DNA of 31,541 nt from an uncultured Collinsella sp. (GCA_902492185.1 CABUKY010000007.1:1-31541), one strand, 5' to 3'; positions 15,188 to 23,518 are shown, counted from the first letter of the stretch. The notes: generated from the letters alone by a model not told the origin. A program made the numbers and translations.

Positions 15188-16354
15188 ATGTTCGAGAAGA
15201 GTGTCGAGGAGCTCACCGAGCTCGGCGCCCAGATCACCACGGCCGAGATTGCTCAGCAGCCCGAGCTTTGGCGTGATACGCTCAACATCTATCGCGAGAA
15301 CAAGGAGGCCATCGAGGCCTTCCTGGCCGAGGCTCGCGCTATGGGCGAGGGTCGTCTGTCCGTTGTCTTCACCGGTGCCGGTACGTCCGACTACGTTGGC
15401 GATACCTGCGCCCCGTACCTGCGTCACGCTGGCAACACTGATCTCTACGACTTTAAGCCCATCGCCACGACCGACATCGTGAGCGCCCCGCGCGACTTCC
15501 TGCGCGCCGAGGATCCCACGCTCGTGGTTTCCTTTGCCCGCTCTGGCAACAGCCCCGAGAGCCTTGCCGCCGTTGCCGTTGCCAAGGAGCTCGTCCACAA
15601 CGTCAAGTTCCTCAACATCACCTGCGCTCCCGAGGGCAAGCTCGCCGTCGAGTCTGCCGATGATCCCAATGCGCTGACGCTGCTCATTCCGCGCGCCAAC
15701 GACAAGGGCTTTGCCATGACCGGTTCTTATTCCTGCATGACCCTGCTCTCCACCCTTATTTTCGACACTGCCTCTGACGAGCAGAAGGCCGAGTGGGTCG
15801 AGACCATCGCCAAGATGGGCGAGGAGGTTATCGCTCGCGAGTCCGAGGTCGCCGATTACCTCGCTGGCGACTTCAACCGCGTGACCTACCTGGGCTCCGG
15901 CTCCTTTGGCGGCCTTGCTCAGGAGAGCCAGCTTAAGATTCTCGAGCTTGCTCACGGCCTAGTTGCCACTTCTTACGACACTTCCATGGGCTATCGTCAC
16001 GGACCCAAGTCCTTCGTCGACGATAAGACGCTCGTCTTCGTGTTCGTCAACAACGACGCCTACACCCGTCAGTACGACATCGACATCCTCAACGAGATCG
16101 GTGGCGACGATATTGCTCAGCACACCGTCGCCGTTCAGCAGGAAGGTGCCACCGTCTACGAGGGTGAGTCCTTCACCTTTAAGGGCTACGAGGCGCTTCC
16201 CGAGGGCTACCTTGCTCTGCCGTTCGTGATGTTTGCCCAGGCTATCAGCCTGCTCAACTCCGTGCGCGTGGGCAACACGCCCGATACGCCGAGCCCCACC
16301 GGCACGGTCAACCGCGTGGTTAAGGGCGTGACGATTCACCCCTTCACCGCTTAA
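15188..16354 (+). CDS. agaS: AgaS-family SIS-domain sugar isomerase/deaminase
   Basis: A 388-residue cytoplasmic protein with two SIS domains. The first has FTGAGTSDYVGDTCAPYL and SFARSGNSPESLAAV. The second has YLGSGSFGGLAQESQLKILE and the GYRHGPKSFVDD motif typical of AgaS. AgaS converts galactosamine-6-phosphate to tagatose-6-phosphate and ammonia. The gene has its own promoter and operator and is followed by a strong terminator. Presence next to a mannose-class PTS, a deacetylase and a LacC-type kinase supports GalNAc use. A glucosamine-type specificity cannot be excluded from sequence alone. Confidence 0.88.
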   Translation: MFEKSVEELTELGAQITTAEIAQQPELWRDTLNIYRENKEAIEAFLAEARAMGEGRLSVVFTGAGTSDYVGDTCAPYLRHAGNTDLYDFKPIATTDIVSAPRDFLRAEDPTLVVSFARSGNSPESLAAVAVAKELVHNVKFLNITCAPEGKLAVESADDPNALTLLIPRANDKGFAMTGSYSCMTLLSTLIFDTASDEQKAEWVETIAKMGEEVIARESEVADYLAGDFNRVTYLGSGSFGGLAQESQLKILELAHGLVATSYDTSMGYRHGPKSFVDDKTLVFVFVNNDAYTRQYDIDILNEIGGDDIAQHTVAVQQEGATVYEGESFTFKGYEALPEGYLALPFVMFAQAISLLNSVRVGNTPDTPSPTGTVNRVVKGVTIHPFTA

Positions 16355-16372
16355 TCGCGTCCCCCTGTAAGG

Positions 16373-16409
16373 GCGCCCGTCCGCTCATAACGGCGGGCGG
16401 GCGCTTTTT
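16373..16409 (+). terminator. intrinsic terminator after agaS
   Basis: GC-rich stem GCGCCCGTCCGC / GGCGGGCGGGCGC with a seven-base loop followed by TTTTTG and more T. TATAAG at about 16430 downstream could be a -10 box for nagA. Confidence 0.9.
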
Positions 16410-16472
16410 GTTTTTACATGGACCGGGTATAAGCATTACCACAGTCAACTGCTTTAGAAGCAAGGAGTGCAT

Positions 16473-17642
16473 ATGAGCACGTACGCAATTAAGGCTGACA
16501 AGTTCTTCTTGCCGGCAGGCCCGCAGCTGGGCGGCTATCTCATGGTCGAGGATGGCGTTTTTGGCGCCTGGCAGGCCGACGAGCCCTCTTGCGAGATTAA
16601 GGACTACACGGGATCGTGGATCGCACCGGGTATGGTCGATACTCACATCCATGGCTTCTATAACCACTCAACTACCGATAACGATCCCGAGGGCATTGAT
16701 ATCAGCTCGACCGAGCTCGCCCGTCGCGGTACCACCAGCTGGCTGCCCACGACGTTCACCGATGGCGTCGAGCAGATCAAGGACGCCTGCGCCGCTATCG
16801 CCCAGGCGGACGAGGGTCGCGGCCCCGACTTCTGTGGTGCTCGTATCCAAGGCATCTACCTGGAGGGCCCCTTCTTTACCATGAAGCACGTGGGCGCGCA
16901 GAACCCCGCTTATCTTATCGATCCCTCCGAGGAGGTCTTCGATCAGTGGCAGGAGGCTGCTGGCGGACGTATCGTCAAAAGCGCCATGGCGGCCGAGCGC
17001 GACGGTGCCGCTGCTTATGCAGCTGCTTTGAACGCCAAGGGTGTGGTGACCAGCATCGGTCACTCCGACGCCACCTACGATGAGTGCATCGCCGCCATCA
17101 ACGCCGGTGCCAGCTGCTTTACGCATACCTATAACGGCCAGCGCGGGCTGCATCACCGTGAGCCCGGTGTCGTGGGTGCCGCCATGTCCACGCCCGAGAC
17201 CTACGCCGAGATCATCTGTGACGGCAAACACGTGAACCCTGCCGCCATCAAGGCGCTGCTGCAGGCAAAAGGCTGGCAGCACACGGTGCTCATCACCGAC
17301 TGCCTTGGCTGCGGCGGCATGCCCGAGGGCAGCTACACCAGCGGCGGCATGGACGTCATCATGAAGGACAACCTGTGCTGGCTCGCCGACGGCAAGAGCA
17401 TTGCCGGCTCGGTGCTCACGCTTGCCCAGGGCGTCAAGAACATTGTCGATTGGGGCATCGCCAGCGCCGATATCGCCATTCGCATGGCTACCGAGGTGCC
17501 GGCTCGCTCTGCACACATCGAGGATAAGTGCGGCAGCATCATGCCGGGTCGCGACGCCGACTTTGTCGTGTTCGACCATGAGCTCACCCTCGTCGAGACG
17601 TATGTTGGCGGCCAGAGCGTCGGCAACGCCTTTACCGAGTAA
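16473..17642 (+). CDS. nagA: N-acetylglucosamine/galactosamine-6-phosphate deacetylase
   Basis: The 389-residue enzyme belongs to the NagA amidohydrolase family, which removes acetate from GlcNAc-6-P or GalNAc-6-P. Landmarks are the metal-site DTHIHGF, GIYLEGPFF with the binding glutamate, IGHSDATYDE, CFTHTYNG followed by HHREPGVVG, and LITDCLGCGG with the catalytic aspartate. ATG 16473 lies five bases after AAGGAG. Downstream is a terminator read from the opposite strand. Given agaS and lacC nearby, it may be the AgaA-type (GalNAc-6-P) deacetylase. A remnant of a second copy is at 20369-20500. Confidence 0.93.
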   Translation: MSTYAIKADKFFLPAGPQLGGYLMVEDGVFGAWQADEPSCEIKDYTGSWIAPGMVDTHIHGFYNHSTTDNDPEGIDISSTELARRGTTSWLPTTFTDGVEQIKDACAAIAQADEGRGPDFCGARIQGIYLEGPFFTMKHVGAQNPAYLIDPSEEVFDQWQEAAGGRIVKSAMAAERDGAAAYAAALNAKGVVTSIGHSDATYDECIAAINAGASCFTHTYNGQRGLHHREPGVVGAAMSTPETYAEIICDGKHVNPAAIKALLQAKGWQHTVLITDCLGCGGMPEGSYTSGGMDVIMKDNLCWLADGKSIAGSVLTLAQGVKNIVDWGIASADIAIRMATEVPARSAHIEDKCGSIMPGRDADFVVFDHELTLVETYVGGQSVGNAFTE

Positions 17643-17648
17643 CGATAG

Positions 17649-17686
17649 AAAAAGACGGCGGGCCCGAATCTGCTCGGACCCGCCGT
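17649..17686 (-). terminator. intrinsic terminator for the flavodoxin gene (minus strand)
   Basis: Stem 17655-17667 with 17674-17686; the A-run at 17649-17653 becomes a U-tract on the minus strand. It lies between the convergent nagA and flavodoxin genes. Confidence 0.85.
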
Positions 17687-17717
17687 ATGGGTTAAACGCT
17701 CAAAAGCACCTTTACAG

Positions 17718-18302
17718 TTACAGCTTGTTAGCGATCTTCTTTGCCGTGCGCTTGACGCCGGCCACAAGACCCCCCGCGGGATGCTCCTTTTCGTATGCTA
17801 GACGCTTCTCGCGCTTGGCATACTCTTCGACGATGATATCGCCGTACTCATTTTCGATTTTGTCGAAGAAGTCGACGGCGCCCTTAATCTCTTCGGCAGT
17901 TGGGTGCCCCTTCTGGACGCCGCCGGCGAGCTTGAACGGCCCCCACGTATCAAAGCCGGGACAGCCGTAGACGCCCATAAAGATGGCCTGCCTCATGCGG
18001 CAGATGCCATCGATATCCTTGCCGTACCACTTGTTTTTGCCACCGTAGGTCATAAGGCCAAACACCTTGTCCTGCGGCTGCAGTACGTTAGTGAGCACGC
18101 GCGCCATATCTTTGTCGATCTCGGAGTAATAAATGCCCGTGGCGACGCCGATCAGATGATATTCGTGCAGGTCGGGGTACTCGTTTTTACCGAGTGACCT
18201 CACGTCGAGGGTATCGATCTCGGGGTGCGCCTCGACGATGGCGTCCACGAGCTTTTTCGTATTGCCGTGGTGGTGTGAGGCATAAAGGATGATGGTTCGC
18301 AT
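17718..18302 (-). CDS. flavodoxin family protein
   Basis: A 194-residue protein that starts MRTIILYASHHHGNTKKLVD, the FMN-phosphate-binding loop of flavodoxins, and continues with LIGVATGIYYSEIDKDM and VFGLMTYGGKNKWYG. The C-terminal 60 residues are charged and helical (DIIVEEYAKREKRLAYEKEH). It should carry electrons with FMN in the cytosol; its partner is unknown. Its start is supported by AAAGG about eight bases upstream. A longer frame extends through the opposite-strand mutarotase gene but is a shadow. It is the only minus-strand gene within the sugar locus and is divergent from the mutarotase. Confidence 0.85.
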   Translation of the reverse strand: MRTIILYASHHHGNTKKLVDAIVEAHPEIDTLDVRSLGKNEYPDLHEYHLIGVATGIYYSEIDKDMARVLTNVLQPQDKVFGLMTYGGKNKWYGKDIDGICRMRQAIFMGVYGCPGFDTWGPFKLAGGVQKGHPTAEEIKGAVDFFDKIENEYGDIIVEEYAKREKRLAYEKEHPAGGLVAGVKRTAKKIANKL

Positions 18303-18458
18303 AAGAAGGCCTTTCAGCTGTAATTGCATCACTGTCTGTATGGTACCCCGTTGCATGGCTGGGAAACCGGACGCATCGATGAACGTGCGGGTTTGTCCTT
18401 TGGTCAGGGCCGAGACGGGTTCTTGCGAGCAAAAAGCAGTTGTTCGAAAGGATGGACA

Positions 18459-19340
18459 ATGGAATACGCTCTCTCCAACGATTCGATTTCTATCAAGGTC
18501 TCCACGGCCGGCGGTTCGTTTACCTCGATTGAGGCTGGAGGTCGCGAGTACTTGTGGCAGGGCGATCCCGCCGTGTGGTCCGGCCAGGCACCGATTTGCT
18601 TCCCGATTTGCGGAGGTTTGCGCGATAACAGCGCCATGACGTTTGCCGGACATCATGTGAAGCTCGCCCGCCACGGCTTTGCGCGCAAGCAGGAGTGGAA
18701 GCTGTTGAGCCAAAGCGCAAACGAGCTGGCTATGTGCCTGGCATCGGAGGATAACGCTGCATTGCTGAGCGATTATCCGTATCCGTTTAAACTTGTCGCC
18801 CGCTATACGCTCGAGGACGCCGCCGTGCGCGTCTCCTATGAGGTTACCAACGAGGGCACCGAGGACATGCCGTTCTTTATCGGCGGCCATCCCGGCTTTA
18901 GGTGCCCGCTCGATGAGGGCGAGGCCTATACGGACTACGAGCTGCGCTTTGAGAAGGACGAAGCTGCTGAGCTTTGCACTGCCGTCCCCTCGACTGGCTT
19001 GATTGACGTGACCAACCGCTCCAAGAACCCCATGGTGGGAAAGACGCTGCCTCTGTCGCATGAGCTCTTCGATTTTGCGGAGACCATCTTTGACGTGCTC
19101 GAGAGCCGTCAGGTCACGCTTTCCAAAAAAGGCGAGGACAAGGGCGTTCGCCTGAGCTTTGAGGGCTTCCCGTACCTCATTGTGTGGAGCAAGCCCGAGG
19201 GTGATTTTGTGGCAGTTGAGCCCTGGGGCGGCCTCTCGACCTGTTCCGATGAGGATGACGTGCTTGAGCACAAGCGCGGCTGTCTTATCGCCAAGCCCAA
19301 AGAAACCATCGTGCGCTCGTTCACAATCGAGATTCTGTAG
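18459..19340 (+). CDS. aldose 1-epimerase family protein (LacX-like)
   Basis: A 293-residue protein of the galactose-mutarotase fold: AGGREYLWQGDPAVWSGQAP, FPICGGLRDN, HGFARKQEW and IGGHPGFRCPLDEGEAY. It is closer to the LacX/YihR-like branch than to GalM. LacX lies in tagatose-6-phosphate operons of Gram-positive cocci, and here it directly precedes lacC, which supports the same pathway. AAAGGAT precedes ATG 18459; the longer frame from 18324 lacks a ribosome site. The substrate is uncertain. Confidence 0.87.
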   Translation: MEYALSNDSISIKVSTAGGSFTSIEAGGREYLWQGDPAVWSGQAPICFPICGGLRDNSAMTFAGHHVKLARHGFARKQEWKLLSQSANELAMCLASEDNAALLSDYPYPFKLVARYTLEDAAVRVSYEVTNEGTEDMPFFIGGHPGFRCPLDEGEAYTDYELRFEKDEAAELCTAVPSTGLIDVTNRSKNPMVGKTLPLSHELFDFAETIFDVLESRQVTLSKKGEDKGVRLSFEGFPYLIVWSKPEGDFVAVEPWGGLSTCSDEDDVLEHKRGCLIAKPKETIVRSFTIEIL

Positions 19341-19399
19341 TCGCATGTAGCCAATTCGTTTTGCAAGGCATAAGGAGCCTGCGAGATAAGGAGCTAGAA

Positions 19400-20335
19400 A
19401 TGATCCTCACCGTTACGATGAACCCGTCCGTCGATACGCGCTATCAGCTCGATGAGCTCATTATCGACGACGTCAACCGCGTGACGCCCGAAAAGACCGC
19501 CGGCGGTAAGGGCCTCAACGTGGCCCGCGTCCTGGGCCAGCTGGGCGACGACGTTGTGGCAACCGGCTTGCTTGGTGGTCATATGGGCGCCTATATGGCC
19601 GAGCTCATGGATGCCAACGGCATTAAGAATGATTTTGTGCCCATCAAGGGCGAGACCCGCATCTGCCTCAATATCCTTCATGCTGGCAACCAGACCGAGT
19701 TGCTCGAGAGCGGCCCGACGATTGCCCCCGAGGAGCTCGATGCCTTTACCGCCAAGTTCGCCGAGCTTGCGAGCAAGGCCGATGTCGTTACCATCTCGGG
19801 TTCGCTGCCCCGCGGCGTCGAGGCGGACTACTACGCCAAGATCACGGGCATTGCAGAGAACGCCGGCGCCAAGGTGCTGCTCGATACCTCGGGCGCCTCG
19901 CTCGAGGCTGCGCTCAAGTCCGAGGTCAAGCCTGAGCTGGTTAAGCCTAACCTGACCGAAATTAACGGCCTTCTGGGCACGAGCTTTACCACCGACGATG
20001 TGGACGAGCTCCGTTCCGCGCTCGCCTCTGACGCCCGCTTCTCCGATATCCCCTGGGTCGTCGTATCCATGGGCGCTGCCGGCTCCGTTGGTTTCCATAA
20101 CGGCCGTGCGTTCCGCGCCAAGACCCCCGATATCCCCGCCGTTAACGCTACGGGCTCTGGCGATTCGACCATTGCCGGCTTCGCACATGCGATTGCTGCC
20201 GGCGCCGACGACGAGACGGTGCTGCGTACCGCCAACACCTGCGGCAAGCTCAATGCCATGGATCCCATGACTGGCCACTTGGTTATGGATCGTTGGGACG
20301 AGGTTTACAACGGCGTTGTCGTGACCGAGCTGTAG
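19400..20335 (+). CDS. lacC: tagatose-6-phosphate kinase (LacC/PfkB family)
   Basis: The 311-residue kinase starts MILTVTMNPSVDTRYQLDEL and has KTAGGKGLNVARVLGQLG, ATGLLGG, and the C-terminal PfkB signature NATGSGDSTIAGFAHA with its catalytic aspartate. The closest remembered family is LacC, which phosphorylates tagatose-6-phosphate to the 1,6-bisphosphate; 1-phosphofructokinase is the alternative. AAGGAG lies seven bases before ATG 19400. It follows the LacX-like gene by 59 bases and is probably co-transcribed. The matching aldolase is not in this window. Confidence 0.88.
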   Translation: MILTVTMNPSVDTRYQLDELIIDDVNRVTPEKTAGGKGLNVARVLGQLGDDVVATGLLGGHMGAYMAELMDANGIKNDFVPIKGETRICLNILHAGNQTELLESGPTIAPEELDAFTAKFAELASKADVVTISGSLPRGVEADYYAKITGIAENAGAKVLLDTSGASLEAALKSEVKPELVKPNLTEINGLLGTSFTTDDVDELRSALASDARFSDIPWVVVSMGAAGSVGFHNGRAFRAKTPDIPAVNATGSGDSTIAGFAHAIAAGADDETVLRTANTCGKLNAMDPMTGHLVMDRWDEVYNGVVVTEL

Positions 20336-20368
20336 GAGCTTGTGCTGCGGCCCCGGCATCGGTTGCTA

Positions 20369-20500
20369 GCTCATGTCGACGACAAGTGCAGTAGCATTAT
20401 GCCGGGGCGCGACGCCGACACTGTCGTGTTCAATCCCGACCTTACCCTGGTCGAGACGCATGTGGGTGGCAACAGCTTTGGTAATGCGTTTGCCGAGTAG
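20369..20500 (+). pseudogene. 3' remnant of a second nagA
   Basis: Read in the frame starting at 20369, the sequence gives 43 residues ending at TAG, aligning without gaps to the last 43 residues of nagA: DKCSSIMPGRDADTVVF and LTLVETHVGGNSFGNAFAE, with 32 of 43 identical by eye. There is no start or upstream domain, so it is a gene fragment lying between lacC and yhcH. The divergence means it derives from a diverged paralogue rather than from a recent copy. Confidence 0.85.
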
Positions 20501-20532
20501 CCGCCAAAGAAACGATCCGAGAGGGGATTTAG

Positions 20533-21006
20533 ATGATTTACGGTGCATTGGGCGATATCGAGGAGTACCGCGGAATGCTCAAGGGCCTCGACGTGCTGAT
20601 CGACTGGCTCGAGGAGAACGATCCGGCGCAGCTCGAGGTCGGCAGCCATCCGATTCTGGGCGATAAGGTCTATGCGAACGTCATGGCTCCCACGACGCGT
20701 CCCGAGGCCGAGGCCCACTACGAGACGCATCAGCGCTATCACGACCTGCAGATCGACGTCGAGGGTCGCGAGGCCTTTAAGGTTGCCACGGGCAGCCTGA
20801 CGCTGGTTCAGGAGTTTGACGAGAAGGACGACTACGATTTGGTCGATTCCGACGCCTCGATCGCCGGCGATCTTGCTGACGACAAGTTTGCGCTGTTTGT
20901 TGCCGGCGAGCCTCACATGCCCACGCTCGAGTTCCCGGGCGATGGCGCGCAGCCGGTCAAGAAGATCTGCTTTAAGCTGCTTGCAGACGCTTACTGGGAG
21001 GAGTAA
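20533..21006 (+). CDS. YhcH/YjgK/YiaL family protein
   Basis: A 157-residue protein of the DUF386/EbgC/NanQ family, recognised by the start MIYGALGDIEEYRG and by the metal-binding block HYETHQRYHDLQIDVEG with its histidines and glutamate. Members act on sugars after uptake; NanQ is a sialic-acid anomerase. In this locus it may speed anomerisation of an imported amino sugar or of sialic acid from mucin (inference). AGAGGGG lies upstream of ATG 20533. A terminator follows at 21066-21117. Confidence 0.85.
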   Translation: MIYGALGDIEEYRGMLKGLDVLIDWLEENDPAQLEVGSHPILGDKVYANVMAPTTRPEAEAHYETHQRYHDLQIDVEGREAFKVATGSLTLVQEFDEKDDYDLVDSDASIAGDLADDKFALFVAGEPHMPTLEFPGDGAQPVKKICFKLLADAYWEE

Positions 21007-21065
21007 CGAGCCGCTCGGCTGAGCTGTTCGTTTTGCGAGCGTTATCCCTTGGGGGAGCGCGCTTG

Positions 21066-21117
21066 GGCCCCGCTGATCGCGGTTCCTTTGGGGGATTGCG
21101 GTTGGCGGGGCCTTTTT
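21066..21117 (+). terminator. intrinsic terminator after yhcH
   Basis: GGCCCCGC (21066-21073) pairs with GCGGGGCC (21105-21112), then TTTTT. The 31-base loop contains a second CGC/GCG pairing. Confidence 0.8.
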
Positions 21118-21183
21118 GTTGAGTAGGGGAGTTGCCGGCGGCGTTGTGCTTGGATTGGCGGATGCGCGCCCGAAATCGGCAAC

Positions 21184-21206
21184 AAAAAAGCCGCCCGAAG
21201 GCGGCT
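21184..21206 (-). terminator. intrinsic terminator for tRNA-Thr (minus strand)
   Basis: AGCCGCC-cgaa-GGCGGCT hairpin with six A on the + strand, giving a U-tract on the minus strand directly downstream of the tRNA. Confidence 0.85.
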
Positions 21207-21217
21207 ATCTTGTGCAA

Positions 21218-21293
21218 TGGAGCCAGCGACCGGGCTCGAACCGGTGACCCCCGCTTTACGAGAGCGGTGCTCTACCAACTGAGCTACGCTGGC
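21218..21293 (-). tRNA. tRNA-Thr (anticodon CGU)
   Basis: The minus strand gives a full cloverleaf of 76 nt: acceptor GCCAGCG / CGCTGGC, D-arm with AGCTCAGTTGGTAGAGC, anticodon stem CCGCT / AGCGG with loop CTCGTAA (anticodon CGT), T-arm with GGTTCGAGCC, and an encoded CCA. It decodes ACG. Confidence 0.95.
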
Positions 21294-21450
21294 GGCCATG
21301 TGGTGACGCAACTGAGGCGTCAACGGCTGTCTATGATACGGGACATCGCACATCCGCGCAAGGGTTCTGACGGCTTTTCTCACTTTAAATGCACTAATAT
21401 TGGAGACGCGATGTCTTGCTCTTACGGGTCTCAAACAGAATGGGGCAGCG

Positions 21451-21933
21451 ATGACTCAACCCAAGATTCTTCTCGCACGCATCGACGACCGTTTCATTTA
21501 CGGACAAGACGTTGAGCTGTGGAACGAAGCCGTGGGTTCCAACCTTGTCCTAATCGTCAACGATGAGATCGCGGCAGATTCGCGCCAATGGGCACCCATG
21601 AGGGTGGCGGCGCCAGAAGGCGTTTGGACGCGGTTTTTCTCGGTACAAAAGGCCATCGACATCATTCATACCGCAACGCCTCGCCAATTGATTCTGATCA
21701 TGGTGGCCTCACCCTCCGATGCGCTCGTGCTGGTTAAGGGCGGTGTGCCGATCACCAAGATCAGCATTGGTCATATGCAGGCAGGGGAGGGCAAGCGTCC
21801 CGCAACGCCCGCAGTTGCCGTAGACGACACAGACGTCGCTGTTCTCAGAGAGCTGCAAAAGCTCGGCATAGAACTAGAAATCCGCTATCTCCCCAGTTCC
21901 GCCCCCGACCCCATCGGCAATCTGTTCAACTGA
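21451..21933 (+). CDS. orphan EIIB paralogue without the active-site histidine
   Basis: The 160-residue product aligns over its whole length with the mannose-class EIIB at 11711: LLARIDDRFIYGQ versus LLTRIDNRLVHGQ, LVKGGVPI, and ELQKLGIELEIR. The phosphorylated histidine (His17) is replaced by Tyr17, so ordinary phosphotransfer is not expected. It has no EIIA, EIIC or EIID next to it. ATG 21451 is chosen because the product then matches the paralogue's length; the ribosome site (GGGG) is weak. It may be a regulatory decoy, a sugar-phosphate sensor, or a decaying duplicate. The intact full-length frame argues against a pseudogene. Confidence 0.82.
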   Translation: MTQPKILLARIDDRFIYGQDVELWNEAVGSNLVLIVNDEIAADSRQWAPMRVAAPEGVWTRFFSVQKAIDIIHTATPRQLILIMVASPSDALVLVKGGVPITKISIGHMQAGEGKRPATPAVAVDDTDVAVLRELQKLGIELEIRYLPSSAPDPIGNLFN

Positions 21934-22000
21934 TCCCTTGGGGACGGAGGAAAACGGATCATTTTGCCCTTGCGAGGGACGCGTGCGATGCCGCCTGTTA

Positions 22001-22152
22001 AAAACTATGCCCATTTACTACGTTTGATCGGCTATCGCCGAGCATGTCGAATTTGAGAAAAACAAAACTGCAGGTAGACGGCTCGCGAATTTAACAAAAA
22101 CCGGTGCATGCTCGAGCATCCCGGGCTAAACGTAGTAAATGGGCATAGTTTT
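22001..22152. repeat. 152 bp inverted-repeat (MITE-like) element
   Basis: The 25-base arms 22001-22025 and 22128-22152 are perfect reverse complements (starting AAAACTATGCCC and ending TACTACGTTT). An inner partial palindrome pairs GAGCATG with CATGCTC. There is no coding capacity. Its layout resembles the element at 2043-2259, though the arms differ in sequence. Confidence 0.7.
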
Positions 22153-22197
22153 GATATGCCACTCATATAGTCACAGCGAAAATGCGCCCAAAAGATG

Positions 22198-22233
22198 AAA
22201 AAGCGCCCGTCGGCGGTGGTGCCAGCGGGCGCT
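22198..22233 (-). terminator. intrinsic terminator for galM (minus strand)
   Basis: AGCGCCCG (22202-22209) pairs with CGGGCGCT (22226-22233); the A-run on its left is a U-tract on the minus strand. Confidence 0.8.
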
Positions 22234-22259
22234 GCTGTGCGATATGTTGTGTTATGGGC

Positions 22260-23312
22260 TTAGTGCCTCATAAAGTGGTACTCGATCACATTGCTGTAGG
22301 GATGACCCGGGCCCACAATGCCCTGCGGGAACAACGGCTGGTGCGGCGTGTCGGGGTACATCTCGGCCTCGAGGGCAAAGCCGGCGCCCCAACCATAGTT
22401 GGCGTCGTCCTTGGCGTGTTCATCGCCCAGCCAATTGCCGGTGTAGAGCTGCACGCCCGGGGCGGTGGTGTAGTAGTCCAGCTCGCGACCGGTCCACATC
22501 TCCTCGACGTGCATCGCGCGGCGCAGATTGCGGCCGTACTGATAGCCATCGATGCACAGACAGTGATCGTAGCCACGGGCCTGCTTGATCTGCGGGTCGT
22601 CGGCCTCCATGCCGGGCGCGACAGGACGCAGCTCGCGGAAGTCGAATGGCGTGCCTTCGACCGGAGCAATTTCGCCGGTGGGAATGTTCTGGCCGTCAAT
22701 GGGCAGGTAGTGGGCGGCGTTGGCGACAAAGAAATGTTCGCAGTCCATGCCGGCGTTATGGCCGGCAAGGTTAAAGTACGTGTGGTTGGTCATGGACACG
22801 TAAGTGGCACGGTCGCTCTCGCAACCATACTCGATGCGGAAGATACCGGTGCGCGTAACGGTAAACACAGCCGTAAAGGTGCGGTTGCCGGGAAGGCCCA
22901 GCTCGCCATCCTTAAGCGAGATGGTCATGCGCACGGCGTTATGGACCTCGTCGAGCTCAACATCCCACACGCGTTTATGCAGGCCGTGCTCAAGATCGCT
23001 GTGTAGGTTGTTGGCGCCCTCGTTGGCGGGCATATGCCAGTCCGTGCCGTCGATGGTGATCGTAGCGCCCGCGGTGCGGTTTGCCACGGGGCCGATGGTC
23101 GCGCCAAAGCAGGCGGGGTTGTCAAAGTAATCCTCGAGCTTATCGAAGCCCAGCACCACATCGCGCACGTTGCCGGGGATGTCGGGCACATCGATGCCAA
23201 GCACGGTGGCGCCATAGTCCATAATGCGAACGCAGATCTCGGGCCCGTTGAGGGTGTAGCGATGAACGGGGGTACCGCACGGCGCGGTGCCGTAAAGCTC
23301 GGAAGTGATCAT
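22260..23312 (-). CDS. galM: galactose mutarotase (aldose 1-epimerase)
   Basis: The 350-residue protein shows the GalM set: MDYGATVLGIDVPD, DVVLGFDKLEDYFDN, IGPVANRTAGATI, NNLHS with the first histidine, TNHTYFNLAGH with the second, GYDHCLC and PGVQLYTGNWLG. It interconverts alpha and beta anomers of galactose or glucose in the cytosol. The start at 23312 is supported by TAGGAAC just upstream; a longer frame to 23372 lacks family sequence. It is divergent from the DeoR regulator, sharing a 206 bp promoter region, so regulation by that protein is likely. Confidence 0.93.
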   Translation of the reverse strand: MITSELYGTAPCGTPVHRYTLNGPEICVRIMDYGATVLGIDVPDIPGNVRDVVLGFDKLEDYFDNPACFGATIGPVANRTAGATITIDGTDWHMPANEGANNLHSDLEHGLHKRVWDVELDEVHNAVRMTISLKDGELGLPGNRTFTAVFTVTRTGIFRIEYGCESDRATYVSMTNHTYFNLAGHNAGMDCEHFFVANAAHYLPIDGQNIPTGEIAPVEGTPFDFRELRPVAPGMEADDPQIKQARGYDHCLCIDGYQYGRNLRRAMHVEEMWTGRELDYYTTAPGVQLYTGNWLGDEHAKDDANYGWGAGFALEAEMYPDTPHQPLFPQGIVGPGHPYSNVIEYHFMRH

Positions 23313-23457
23313 TTGGTTCCTAACATCGAGGTATTTCGGACAAACTGTAGCGCGAACAGGCGAGATTATCACTACACCCCACTAAAGCAGGGGGTATTTT
23401 TCTCAAAAAAGTGATGATTGGAGCTGTGCGGGCGTTCATTTTTGACGCGCACGAGTC

Positions 23458-23466
23458 TGATACAAT
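23458..23466 (+). promoter_or_regulatory. extended -10 promoter for deoR-family gene
   Basis: TGATACAAT forms an extended -10 element 53 bases before the start codon; TTGACG lies upstream but too close (13 bp spacer) to act as an ideal -35. Confidence 0.4.
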
Positions 23467-23518
23467 TTGTTCGTTACTGTTTGAATGATATGCGCGCAAA
23501 GAACGGCGAGGATTCATC

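Larger units (their letters stand above)
21934..22259. other. 326 bp intergenic region with inverted-repeat element and terminator
   Basis: Begins with a short inverted repeat TGATCC...GGATCA (21931-21961) around a purine-rich core, then the element at 22001-22152 and the galM terminator at 22198-22233. No gene is seen. Confidence 0.5.

Noticed and set aside
18303..19346. N-terminal extension of the flavodoxin through the opposite-strand mutarotase
   Set aside because: The flavodoxin family begins exactly at MRTIILYASHH, and a ribosome site precedes that ATG.
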